A stretch of 40,005 nucleotides of DNA, taken from the IMG/VR virus record IMGVR_UViG_3300049733_000175, positions 1 through 40,005 of that record; one strand, given 5' to 3'. Origin of the DNA: a virus. This document shows, in pieces, positions 8,493-14,363 of this stretch. The notes under the pieces were generated by a model. That model was not told the origin of the DNA, did not search any database, and was given only the letters and a program-made list of their open reading frames with translations. A program made the position numbers and the translations under genes. Within the stretch, counting starts at the first letter, position 1; every line of letters begins with the position of its first letter.

Positions 8493-9005
8493 CTAACCAG
8501 CTGCGGGATAGTCCCAGACCATCCGCCGAATGATGAGACTTACGAGTGACTCACTGACACCGTGGCGCCTAGCCGCGGAGCGCTGCGTCTCGCCATTCCG
8601 ACAAGCCGTGCGTATTTCACACACCTGTACGTCGGTCAGCTTTGCAAAGACGTTTTGCGCTCCGCACTGCGCTGGAGGCTTCTTCCATCTCTGACGCTCG
8701 ACCATGTCGCGTGTGTTCTGTCGTTTCGTGCCAACGTACAGATGGTCCGGGTTGGCGCAAGATGGCGTGTCGCACTTGTGCAGAACGCACATCCCATCAG
8801 GGATTGGCCCACACTCATCTTCCCACACACGGCGATGTACAAGCCTTGACCGGCCCGCGCCTCGCTTCGCCAGACCATAGCCGCACGTGTTCAGTCCACC
8901 TTCCCATAGGTGGCAGCCGCTCATAGGCTCCGGGATAAGCCGGTCACGATAGTCCATCATCTCAAGCATTCCCCGACGGCGTAACCACGCCGCTGTTGCT
9001 CGCAT
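8493..9005 (-). CDS. HNH homing endonuclease with terL-like N-terminal extension
   Basis: This 170-residue protein has an HNH_3-type nuclease core with CVLHKCDTPSCANPDHLYVG at residues 73-92 (catalytic H76, N85, H88, with surrounding Cys) and W34 upstream. A C-terminal helix-turn-helix (about 122-165: AKLTDVQVCEIR, then SAARRHGVSESLVSLI) should guide DNA recognition. Its first 15 residues, MRATAAWLRRRGMLE, nearly equal the start of TerL (MRASAAWLRRRGKLE). The native HNH start is probably M16 or M17. AAGGAG stands just before the ATG at 9005. This is consistent with an HNH insertion at the 5' end of terL that left a duplicated start. Confidence 0.9.
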   Translation of the reverse strand: MRATAAWLRRRGMLEMMDYRDRLIPEPMSGCHLWEGGLNTCGYGLAKRGAGRSRLVHRRVWEDECGPIPDGMCVLHKCDTPSCANPDHLYVGTKRQNTRDMVERQRWKKPPAQCGAQNVFAKLTDVQVCEIRTACRNGETQRSAARRHGVSESLVSLIIRRMVWDYPAAG

Positions 9006-9354
9006 GTCGCTCCTTCCGCCGATGCTCGTAGATGGCCTCGACCAACGTCATGGCCTTCGAGATGCCGTCCGTCTCCGCGTTGTAATCCTTGAACGCTTCG
9101 GTGAAGTGGTCCCAGAGCCGGATAGCGTTCGCTTCTTTGTAGTCGTCCTGGAACCAACGGAACTGCTCGATGAGTTTGCGGCGCTCGTCTGCCAGCTCAA
9201 CTGTTGGAGCTGGCGCATCCGTATCGAACAGGATGCGATCGAGCGTGAGCGGTGGCGCGTGGAGCTTTCGTAGTCGGTTGCGGGTGAGTTTCATCGGCGT
9301 CTCTTCCTTCACCTGACAGTAAGGCTTGTCGTCGCTGTGGTCCCAGAAGCCCAT
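8962..9354 (-). CDS. Hypothetical protein upstream of the terL locus
   Basis: This 130-residue charged helical protein (MGFWDHSDDKPYCQ... to ...VVTPSGNA) precedes the HNH/TerL pair and overlaps the HNH start by 44 bases. The ATG at 9354 begins one base after the previous stop; a longer form from 9381 is possible but would overlap the preceding gene. Segments such as LADERRKLIEQFRWFQDDYK suggest alpha-helical packing. Its position before terL makes it one of two candidates for a small terminase subunit. It lacks an evident helix-turn-helix, so the gene at 10518-11021 is the better candidate. Confidence 0.75.
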   Translation of the reverse strand: MGFWDHSDDKPYCQVKEETPMKLTRNRLRKLHAPPLTLDRILFDTDAPAPTVELADERRKLIEQFRWFQDDYKEANAIRLWDHFTEAFKDYNAETDGISKAMTLVEAIYEHRRKERHASNSGVVTPSGNA

Positions 9355-9355
9355 G

Positions 9356-9511
9356 CTAATTCCACATCCGCTTCTGCTCACCGAGCACCCGCTTTTCCTC
9401 CACCGTCATCTGAGCGTAGATGCGCTTGAGCGCTTCCAGCTTCGCCTCGCGTTGTGTGTACGTGTAGCCGTAGCAGAGGACCCACAGGGCATCGAGAAGG
9501 CGTCGTCTCAT
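9356..9511 (-). CDS. Small hypothetical protein (51 aa)
   Basis: This gene encodes 51 residues starting MRRRLLDALWVLCYGYTYTQ, followed by a charged helix (REAKLEALKRIYAQMTVEEK). The ATG at 9511 overlaps the stop of the upstream 57-residue gene as ATGA, which favours this short form over a 110-residue reading from TTG at 9688. Its hydrophobic N-terminal stretch is too short to be a confident membrane segment. No function recognised. Confidence 0.6.
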   Translation of the reverse strand: MRRRLLDALWVLCYGYTYTQREAKLEALKRIYAQMTVEEKRVLGEQKRMWN

Positions 9512-9681
9512 CCCCGATACCCCCAGAGCGTGAAGTTCATAGATTTCCGCAACTGGAACCACATCGCTTTCATCTCTGTTCGCTTGCACCTCAAGAACGC
9601 CCATACCGCCGGACGATTGCGGTTCGAGCGACCAAGCCGTGGCTGTTGCAGCCGGCGGAGTTGTCGCGCGTGTTTGCTCAC
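9508..9681 (-). CDS. Small basic hypothetical protein (57 aa)
   Basis: GTG at 9681 overlaps the stop of the co-chaperonin gene as GTGA, and the stop overlaps the next ATG as ATGA. Both junctions follow the pattern seen throughout this genome. The product is very basic (MSKHARQLRRLQQPRLGRSN at the start) and aromatic at its end (FTLWGYRG). It may bind nucleic acid, but no family is recognised. Evidence is junction architecture only. Confidence 0.55.
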   Translation of the reverse strand: MSKHARQLRRLQQPRLGRSNRNRPAVWAFLRCKRTEMKAMWFQLRKSMNFTLWGYRG

Positions 9682-10082
9682 GACTCAACCACCGCCAAAA
9701 GCTCCGCCTCCCTCACCAACCGATGCTCCACCCCGTCCACGAAGATGACCTCTCCGACCTGTCTCCCATCGACGATCACGCGATCGCCCGGCTTCACTCC
9801 CATCGGATACGGATTCTTGGCCTTACCGCACTCGCCACACTTCGCGCTGTAGCTCGGTCCGGGGCCAGCAGCGACCACGATGGCCGCACGTCCGTCGATT
9901 GCTCGCGCGTAGTCGTTCCGAGGCAACGCTACGAGTCCGCTCTCGGTCGTCTCCGGTATCTCTTCCCAGCGGATCAAAACGTTATCGTTGCGCGGTTGGA
10001 CATCCCCCTCGACGTACTCGAAGTCGTAGTGGACGCCATCGACCTCGTAGAGTCCGCGTCCTGCGCTGTCCTTCTGGGTCAT
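9678..10082 (-). CDS. GroES-like co-chaperonin (Cpn10 family)
   Basis: This 134-residue protein aligns with GroES along its core. VQPRNDNVLIRWEEIPETTE (residues 28-47) matches the first strand and the start of the mobile loop. SGLVAL (48-53) sits where the GroEL-binding loop tripeptide lies. VVAAGPG (69-75), VKPGDRVIVD (96-105) and VREAELLAVVES (123-134) match the rest. A 25-residue N-terminal extension and a CGEC insertion (82-87) in the roof-loop region differ from bacterial Cpn10. It probably caps the host GroEL to fold a virion protein, as T4 gp31 does for its capsid. Overlaps both neighbours in the late operon; start ATG at 10082 within ATGA. Confidence 0.85.
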   Translation of the reverse strand: MTQKDSAGRGLYEVDGVHYDFEYVEGDVQPRNDNVLIRWEEIPETTESGLVALPRNDYARAIDGRAAIVVAAGPGPSYSAKCGECGKAKNPYPMGVKPGDRVIVDGRQVGEVIFVDGVEHRLVREAELLAVVES

Positions 10083-10360
10083 CGACTTCTCACCTTTCGC
10101 TTTTCCTTCGGGGTGTCCTTCAGCGCCCAGCCATCGCCGTTGTCAGGTGCCAGCTCCGGCATTGGCGGCACCTCATCGATCGGCATCCCAGTCCCATAGC
10201 TCGTGTGTGTGAACCACACCTTGGTGCCACGTGCAACGATGAGCACGCCTTCGAATAGTTGGATCTCTGTCACGCCATCGCGACCCACCGCAACGTTCTG
10301 CACTGGCATCCCCGCGACCTGGATCGCATGCGGGTGGAATTGGAATTCTTGGAGTTTCAC
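10079..10360 (-). CDS. Hypothetical protein (93 aa)
   Basis: This protein starts with GTG at 10360 (KLQEFQFHPHAIQ follows). The GTG overlaps the stop of the 53-residue gene upstream as GTGA and is preceded by GGGAGG. The sequence is beta-rich in the first two thirds (VQNVAVGRDGVTEIQLFEG) with a basic C-terminal tail (KEKRKVRSR). It is coupled to the co-chaperonin gene by ATGA. No family recognised. It might be a partner or substrate of the co-chaperonin, which is speculation from position. Confidence 0.7.
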   Translation of the reverse strand: MKLQEFQFHPHAIQVAGMPVQNVAVGRDGVTEIQLFEGVLIVARGTKVWFTHTSYGTGMPIDEVPPMPELAPDNGDGWALKDTPKEKRKVRSR

Positions 10361-10518
10361 ATTCCCTCCCAGTGGCAGCCACGCCTCGCCCAATCATCAG
10401 CCATCGCTTTGAGCCATCTCGTCTCGCGTTCAATCATCGCCTCTTCCCATGCATCACGCGGCGGTGCATCCGCAATCGGTTCCACTTCTACAGGCTGTCC
10501 GTATGCATCGAAGACCAT
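10357..10518 (-). CDS. Small hypothetical protein (53 aa)
   Basis: This reading frame runs from ATG at 10518, which shares one base with the stop of the TerS-like gene (TGATG), to a TGA overlapping the next GTG. The product starts MVFDAYGQPVEVEPIADAPP, followed by a charged helix (DAWEEAMIERETRWLKAM). It is acidic and Trp-containing. The perfect tiling between its neighbours is the evidence that it is real. Function unknown. Confidence 0.65.
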   Translation of the reverse strand: MVFDAYGQPVEVEPIADAPPRDAWEEAMIERETRWLKAMADDWARRGCHWEGM

Positions 10519-11021
10519 CACTCCACCGCTTCCCCCTCCGTCAGCAACGCCACATCCGCGCTCTCACTCTGCAAGAACGCGATTGCCTTCGCACGCAACG
10601 CCGGATCGCTCCGGATCTCGGTCATGCACAACACGAACAGCTCCGCGTCGCTTCGGTTACTGAGTTCGACCTTGTGCTCGTGACGCTGGACGATGCCGCC
10701 GACGGTTTCGATCAGGAGCTTGGCAGCCGGAACGCGGTCCGGTCCAAACTGGTCGATCCACTGGGCCGCTCGGTTCCGAACCATCTGAAGCACGTGCTCG
10801 CGCTGCCCCAGAAGCTCGAGATGCCTAGATGCCTGAGCCGCGTACTCCTCGGTGCTCTTGACCGAAAGTCCCCAGTCGGCGGCGAGCTCGCGGGATGTGA
10901 CGCCGCGCTCGTACAAGCCACTGGCCATCAACTCGATGACGTACCGAACCCGAGCCGAAACAGTGTCCTGGCGAGGATGAATCTCGCGTGTGACCTGGTC
11001 CAGTTGTTCGGCGGCGCTCAT
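10518..11021 (-). CDS. Putative terminase small subunit
   Basis: This 167-residue protein is the first gene of the late operon. Residues about 22-72 form a helix-turn-helix-like unit (GVTSRELAADWGLSVKSTEE) like those that let TerS recognise pac or cos DNA. A long helical middle (about 73-125) could form the oligomeric ring, and an acidic C-terminus (SADVALLTEGEAVE) could contact TerL. I chose ATG at 11021 because the longer frame runs into the divergent plus-strand gene and is Arg/Pro-rich. Unusually, terL lies about 2 kb downstream, with seven genes in between. An alternative is a transcriptional regulator. Confidence 0.6.
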   Translation of the reverse strand: MSAAEQLDQVTREIHPRQDTVSARVRYVIELMASGLYERGVTSRELAADWGLSVKSTEEYAAQASRHLELLGQREHVLQMVRNRAAQWIDQFGPDRVPAAKLLIETVGGIVQRHEHKVELSNRSDAELFVLCMTEIRSDPALRAKAIAFLQSESADVALLTEGEAVE

Positions 11022-11038
11022 CGTGCTTCCATTCCACC

Positions 11039-11380
11039 ATGCGTTCGGGGTTCCCGCTGGTCCTGTTGGCTTTGAGCTGCTCGGGCGGCACCACCGAATC
11101 CGAGGCCTACGAGCCCCGGGGAGAGGTTTTGGGTCCGCAACCCGACTTCGTCCCCGTCTGTACCGCAAACTGCGTCCTGAGCCATCCTGACCTGGCTGGC
11201 GGCGGTCCGTACTGCTGGTCCCTCGATGAGGCCAGCTGCAACGCCGCTCCCGGTGGCTGGATTACCCGAGTTCCAGCATGTGGCGAATCCGACCTGTGGC
11301 TTCAGAAGTGCGCTTGGAACCCAAGCGGAGGCTGCGTCATCGGGCCGATGTTCGTGAAGTGGCAGACTTGTGAGCCGTAG
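11039..11380 (+). CDS. Cysteine-rich putative lipoprotein (moron candidate)
   Basis: This 113-residue protein stands alone on the plus strand between two minus-strand operons. A short signal (MRSGFPLVLLALSCSGG) ends in an imperfect lipobox, ALSC. The mature part carries seven further cysteines (for example PVCTANCVLSH and WLQKCAW), compatible with disulfides in an exported protein. Its gene is divergent from the TerS-like gene by 17 bases, and its stop is two bases from the convergent gene's stop. No clear promoter or ribosome site was seen. Isolation and orientation suggest a moron, perhaps expressed in the lysogen at the cell surface. Function unknown. Confidence 0.65.
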   Translation: MRSGFPLVLLALSCSGGTTESEAYEPRGEVLGPQPDFVPVCTANCVLSHPDLAGGGPYCWSLDEASCNAAPGGWITRVPACGESDLWLQKCAWNPSGGCVIGPMFVKWQTCEP

Positions 11381-11382
11381 TT

Positions 11383-11628
11383 TCATCGCTGCCCTTTCGT
11401 CTCATCCTGACTCAGCACGGAAGCACACAGCGTAGCCATAACCGGCGACGGAACAATCAGCGGGCCATCCAGCGGCGGCTCAAGCGCATACTTCAGCCAC
11501 TTCGCCGCCAAGCTACTCACCCTCGCCGAGCTCTGCTTGCGGGGTTTCTTTTTGGTTTTGCGTTTTGCTTTGAAAGTCACCTTGTAAGCCCCAGAGGCGG
11601 TTGTGATTATGTTGCTTTTGCGTTTCAC
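11383..11628 (-). CDS. Basic hypothetical protein (81 aa)
   Basis: This is the last gene of the early minus operon. GTG at 11628 overlaps the upstream stop as GTGA. The N-terminal half is extremely basic (FKAKRKTKKKPRKQSSAR), suggesting nucleic acid binding or disorder. The C-terminal half is mixed (LAAKWLKYALEPPLDG). The longer 165-residue reading overlaps two well-supported genes and was not used. No family recognised. Confidence 0.6.
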   Translation of the reverse strand: MKRKSNIITTASGAYKVTFKAKRKTKKKPRKQSSARVSSLAAKWLKYALEPPLDGPLIVPSPVMATLCASVLSQDETKGQR

Positions 11629-11804
11629 TTCGCCCTGCCTTTCCGCTGCTTTTCTGCGTACCGTTTGCGCAAGGATCCTCCGAAGCTTTGGTACTTCCCG
11701 AGCAGATTCGCGTGATAAGCACATAGTATGACCTTGCCTGTGCCGTGTTGGCACGAACGGACTCCGGGGGCGTCGCAGACCATGCAGATGGCGTAGGCGG
11801 TCAT
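11625..11804 (-). CDS. Small zinc-finger-like protein (59 aa)
   Basis: ATG at 11804 overlaps the stop of the upstream gene as ATGA. The product has CMVCDAPGVRSCQHGTGKVI followed by LCAYH, a Cys/His set able to bind one zinc ion. A basic C-terminal helix (GGSLRKRYAEKQRKGRAK) follows. Such proteins in early operons often touch DNA or host transcription proteins. The specific role is unknown. Confidence 0.7.
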   Translation of the reverse strand: MTAYAICMVCDAPGVRSCQHGTGKVILCAYHANLLGKYQSFGGSLRKRYAEKQRKGRAK

Positions 11805-12136
11805 TCCTTGACTCGCTTCCGCTCCGCTGATGGGAGACTGCAAACATCTCTAGCCACGAGGAGGCACGTATCATCGTCAAGTCGCTCGCCCTGGCCAGTC
11901 CGCTTGTTGGCTATGTCCTGCGCAGGCTTGCCGAATACGCCGCGAAGCGCGCTGGCTGTGAGTGCGTGAGCCCAGTCGAGTTCGTCCTGTCGCTTCTGTG
12001 CGGCTCGAATCCGCTCCCTGGCCCAAAACTTCGGGTCATTCTCATTGCGCATGACGTGCCAATACAGTTCCTCCAGAAGTTTTCGAAACCCTGGATCCTG
12101 AACCTTTGCAAGCCTAGCTTTTGCGTCAGCGTCCAC
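11801..12136 (-). CDS. Hypothetical early protein (111 aa)
   Basis: This protein lies after the replication initiator. I prefer GTG at 12136, which has AAGGGAG seven bases upstream; ATG at 12160 would add eight residues and increase the overlap with the initiator gene. The first half is helical and charged (RKLLEELYWHVMRNENDPKF, RERIRAAQKRQDELDWAHAL). The rest contains TGQGERLDDDTCLL. Its place behind the initiator recalls helicase-loader positions (lambda P), but it has no P-loop, so this is only a positional guess. Confidence 0.65.
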   Translation of the reverse strand: MDADAKARLAKVQDPGFRKLLEELYWHVMRNENDPKFWARERIRAAQKRQDELDWAHALTASALRGVFGKPAQDIANKRTGQGERLDDDTCLLVARDVCSLPSAERKRVKE

Positions 12137-12911
12137 CGCCCGACTCCCTTCGCAAACCATTCACTTCGGCTTCCACCCGATCAAGCACCGCCTGCGATCT
12201 CCTGCTTGGAGGACGCTGGTGCTGCTCGTGAGCCACGAGGCCAGGCGGCTTCGAGTGACTGAACCCGTTGCGTTCTGGCCTGGCTTTCCGCATCCAGTTC
12301 CGTCCAACAGCCTCCCAGTCCGTATGGCCGTTGGCGAATTCGTGGTCTCGGAGTTTGTCGAACTCGAGCTCGAAGTCGATACCTCGCTTTTGTGCGATCT
12401 GCCGCATGGCCGCAGTGGCATCCAGCCCCACCGGCCAACGCTTCTTCCCTCTCGGTTTTTTCTCCGGAGTTTTTTTTTCCAAAAGTTTCTCAGGCTCGGA
12501 AACTGAGTTTCCCCCCTCAGACTCCCCTAAGCTCTCAGATTGGATTATGCTTACAGTCTTGGGATCTTCAGAGGTTACAGAAGAGAGATCTTCTCTGAGA
12601 CCGCGCGCGCAAGGCGCAGATTGGCTGCCATCGGCGGCAGCCACCGGTGACATATGGCTGCCATCTGTGGCAGGTTGGTCTGCCATGGGTGGCAGGATAA
12701 GTTGCCACCGGTGGCAGGTTTTGGCCAACCAGCCGGTGTCTCTTAGCTCAGCTGCCCAGCGTGCGAGTGACCGGTATGGGAGGCTTAGCATGATGACCGC
12801 TTCGGTGGGCTTGAGACCTTCACTGTGGTCATCGAGTACCAGAGCCAGCATCCGGGCTTGAGGGCCGAGCCTTGAGTCTCTGGCGATCTCGTCCCGCCGG
12901 CCCTTGCTCAC
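12126..12911 (-). CDS. Phage replication initiator (lambda O/DnaT-like layout)
   Basis: This 261-residue protein starts at GTG 12911, which overlaps the upstream stop (GTGA) and follows GGAGGA by seven bases. An N-terminal winged-helix-like domain (about residues 15-65: LGPQARMLALVLDDHSEG, RSLARWAAELRDTGWLAK) is followed by a low-complexity linker (65-160) whose DNA carries the iteron array. The C-terminal DnaT-like domain (about 160-212) has DKLRDHEFANGHTDWEAVGR and NWMRKA, which resembles the F-x-x-H...W-x-x-x-W-x-x-W tail of phage initiators. It would bind the iterons, open the AT-richer flank and recruit the host helicase. A run of nine A in the sense strand (12470-12478) lies in the linker. 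Confidence 0.75.
   Translation of the reverse strand: MSKGRRDEIARDSRLGPQARMLALVLDDHSEGLKPTEAVIMLSLPYRSLARWAAELRDTGWLAKTCHRWQLILPPMADQPATDGSHMSPVAAADGSQSAPCARGLREDLSSVTSEDPKTVSIIQSESLGESEGGNSVSEPEKLLEKKTPEKKPRGKKRWPVGLDATAAMRQIAQKRGIDFELEFDKLRDHEFANGHTDWEAVGRNWMRKARPERNGFSHSKPPGLVAHEQHQRPPSRRSQAVLDRVEAEVNGLRRESGGGR
12625..12717. repeat. Iteron array, probable replication origin
   Basis: Four 16-bp imperfect palindromes, (C/T)TGCCA-N4-(C/T)GGCAG, start at 12625, 12658, 12680 and 12702. A degenerate fifth (GCCACCGGTGAC) lies at 12640-12651. Starts are spaced 33, 22 and 22 bases, close to whole helical turns. They lie inside the initiator gene, over the linker, and are followed downstream in the gene's direction (about 12465-12600) by a visibly AT-richer stretch with T/A runs. 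Lambda ori has the same plan: dyad iterons in gene O next to an AT-rich unwinding segment. Confidence 0.7.
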
Positions 12912-13216
12912 GAGCACTTCCTCCAAACCCGCGCCAGCTCCACAGCCTCCGCCACGCTGTGAACCACAGCGACGCGAGCCCCCCGCCCACGTGCTTGCGC
13001 GTGCCACCGGAGCTGCTCGTCATCAGGCTCTTCGCCGGGCCGCTTCACTTCGAGCCAGCCAAGCCCAACCAGATGTAGGTCTGGCGTCCCCTTCGAGGCG
13101 AGATACATCCAGCCTCGACGGACCTTGACCTTGCCGCTTTGGATGCGCTCGACCATGAAGCCGCACTTAGTGAGCTGCTCTCGGATGGCACGGCTGAGCT
13201 TGGTCTCGGGCTTCAC
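12908..13216 (-). CDS. VRR-NUC domain nuclease
   Basis: This 102-residue stand-alone VRR-NUC (PD-(D/E)XK superfamily) protein shows QSGKV, SKGTPDLHLVG (D46) and GWLEVKRPGE (E56, K58), followed by DDEQLRWHAQARGRGARV. These match the catalytic core; the C-terminal helix AEAVELARVW completes the fold. Members cleave structured DNA such as Holliday junctions, so it may process replication or recombination intermediates. GTG at 13216 overlaps the previous stop as GTGA and is preceded by GGGAGGAG; ATG at 13237 is less economical. It is coupled to both the DnaA-like gene and the initiator. Confidence 0.85.
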   Translation of the reverse strand: MKPETKLSRAIREQLTKCGFMVERIQSGKVKVRRGWMYLASKGTPDLHLVGLGWLEVKRPGEEPDDEQLRWHAQARGRGARVAVVHSVAEAVELARVWRKCS

Positions 13217-13524
13217 GCTACGAGCTCCTCCCGACAAACCCTCATGATCCGCCCCACACGAGCAGCAAACAGAGCATCATCATCGATGCGCTTGGCGACC
13301 CTCCGGCACGCGACCATGACTGTCCCATGATCCCGCTTGAAAGCCTTGGCGAGCTCCGGATAGCTACGCTGTAGGACCGCGCGCGCGACGACGAAGGCTA
13401 CGGCTCTAGCTTCGGCGATCGACTTGGTGCGGTCGCGGCCTAGGATGTCATCGACGCTCATGTAGTAGCTCTCGGCCACGCGCCGCGCGACGATGGCGCA
13501 GCCGATGTCCCCAGCGCCGCTCAT
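13213..13524 (-). CDS. Stand-alone DnaA domain IV-like DNA-binding protein
   Basis: This 103-residue protein consists almost entirely of a DnaA C-terminal domain. VDDILGRDRTKSIAEARAVA (residues 24-43) and YPELAKAFKRDHGTVMVACR (55-74) match the helix-turn-helix and the DHTTV signature of DnaA, with G replacing one T. There is no AAA+ domain. It could bind DnaA boxes in the host or phage origin, either to redirect host initiation or to regulate transcription. It is encoded between the zinc protein and VRR-NUC in the replication cluster, coupled by ATGA and GTGA. Confidence 0.8.
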   Translation of the reverse strand: MSGAGDIGCAIVARRVAESYYMSVDDILGRDRTKSIAEARAVAFVVARAVLQRSYPELAKAFKRDHGTVMVACRRVAKRIDDDALFAARVGRIMRVCREELVA

Positions 13525-13973
13525 GCCCCAAGCACCCTGGCAAGGGCCCCTGGGAGGCGGCGTTCGTGGTCCAGCTCCACGTCGGGCTCGCGCTCGTACT
13601 GCTCGCCACAGGCCAGGCAGGCGGGCCGCTCACGGCGCCAGGGGAGGCCAGCACAATCGCAGCACGGAGCCGGCTTCCGGGGGATCGCCGCGCATGTCGT
13701 GCAGTAGAGGCGCCTCCGGCCAGCTGTGATGACGTATTGGAACTCCGAGCGCGGGTGGACTTCGCCGCATCGGACACAGGAGCGCAGGGCATCCGGATCG
13801 CAGAAGCCTCGACGCTGGCGCCTGGTCCCATCGACGCAGCCAGAGCAGAGCGTCTCGCCCTCTTTGCAGTAGCCCCCGCAGCGGCGGCAGTGGGCGGAGC
13901 CTGGGCGGCCCCGGCGGACTCCGCTTTCCTCTGGAACAGCCTCTATTTCCCAGTCGCTCGCGAATACGCTCAT
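13521..13973 (-). CDS. Multi-zinc-ribbon early protein
   Basis: This 150-residue protein has repeated Cys pairs: CRRCGGYCKEGETLCSGC (about 29-46), CVRCGEVHPR with CTTC (about 66-94), and CCDC with ACLAC (about 103-121). It can bind several zinc ions. It ends in an acidic/basic tail (VELDHERRLPGALARV). It is the second gene of the early operon, with AGGAGG eight bases before its ATG. The zinc ribbons suggest binding of nucleic acid or of a host polymerase. Tandem CxxC units of this type occur in HNH-like proteins and regulators; no nuclease motif is clear here. Confidence 0.75.
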   Translation of the reverse strand: MSVFASDWEIEAVPEESGVRRGRPGSAHCRRCGGYCKEGETLCSGCVDGTRRQRRGFCDPDALRSCVRCGEVHPRSEFQYVITAGRRRLYCTTCAAIPRKPAPCCDCAGLPWRRERPACLACGEQYEREPDVELDHERRLPGALARVLGA

Positions 13974-13995
13974 GCTGAGTCCTCCTGTTCACTCG

Positions 13996-14325
13996 TTAGG
14001 CTGCCGCTCCACGTCGTGCTCTCTGACGGCTACGTCGGTCAGCGACACTCACGTCGGAGCAAGAACCGGAGCTACGCTGGCCTTTCTCCGCATGGCGTCG
14101 GTCATTGATTGGCCAAAGTGCCGCAGGAACCGCCCCTTTCGTCGCAACCTCAATCGCGAGCTTGACGGCTTCGCTCGGGGTAGCGCGCCAGCGGCCGTCC
14201 CGGTCCTTACTCAGGTACTTGTAGACCTGGATGCCGCTGACCCGGATGCGCTTACCAAACGCAGGCTGGGAAAGACCGTGCTGAGCGAGAAAACTACGGA
14301 GCAGACGTCTAGGATTGCGAGACAC
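13996..14325 (-). CDS. Cro-like repressor
   Basis: This 109-residue protein is divergent from the CI-like gene. Residues about 5-70 form a Cro/YdaS-like helix-turn-helix (LRSFLAQHGLSQPAFGKRIR, then SGIQVYKYLSKDRDGRWRAT), followed by AVKLAIEVATKG and the ALWPI ending typical of such proteins. The last 35 residues are basic and low in complexity. It starts with GTG at 14325, just downstream of a TTGCGT-N17-TATAGG promoter, so its leader would be only a few bases. As first gene of the replication operon it should repress the CI promoter and tune early transcription. Confidence 0.75.
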   Translation of the reverse strand: MSRNPRRLLRSFLAQHGLSQPAFGKRIRVSGIQVYKYLSKDRDGRWRATPSEAVKLAIEVATKGAVPAALWPINDRRHAEKGQRSSGSCSDVSVADRRSRQRARRGAAA

Positions 14326-14363
14326 CGTACTATGCCTATAATCGAGAGCATGGGCGGACGCAA
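14315..14363. promoter_or_regulatory. Overlapping divergent promoters of the lysogeny switch
   Basis: Plus strand: TTGCGA (14315-14320), 16 bases, TATAAT (14337-14342), predicted start about 14349-14350, at the A of the repressor ATG. Minus strand: TTGCGT (14363-14358), 17 bases, TATAGG (14340-14335), start about 14328. The two -10 boxes share six base pairs, so polymerase can occupy only one promoter at a time. CCTATA at 14335-14340 followed eight bases later by CATGGG resembles the perfect operator dyad at 14824-14843. Confidence 0.65.

Noticed and set aside
8490-9005. Group I intron or intein in terL
   Set aside because: The flanking terL sequences are two copies of the same start, not two consecutive exons, and TerL has its own complete frame, so no splicing is needed.
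9356-9688. 110-residue open frame starting at TTG 9688
   Set aside because: Its first half lies over a better-tiled 57-codon gene in another frame (GTGA and ATGA junctions). Only the part from ATG 9511 was kept.
11383-11880. 165-residue minus-strand frame
   Set aside because: It overlaps two well-tiled genes; the GTGA-coupled start at 11628 is better supported.
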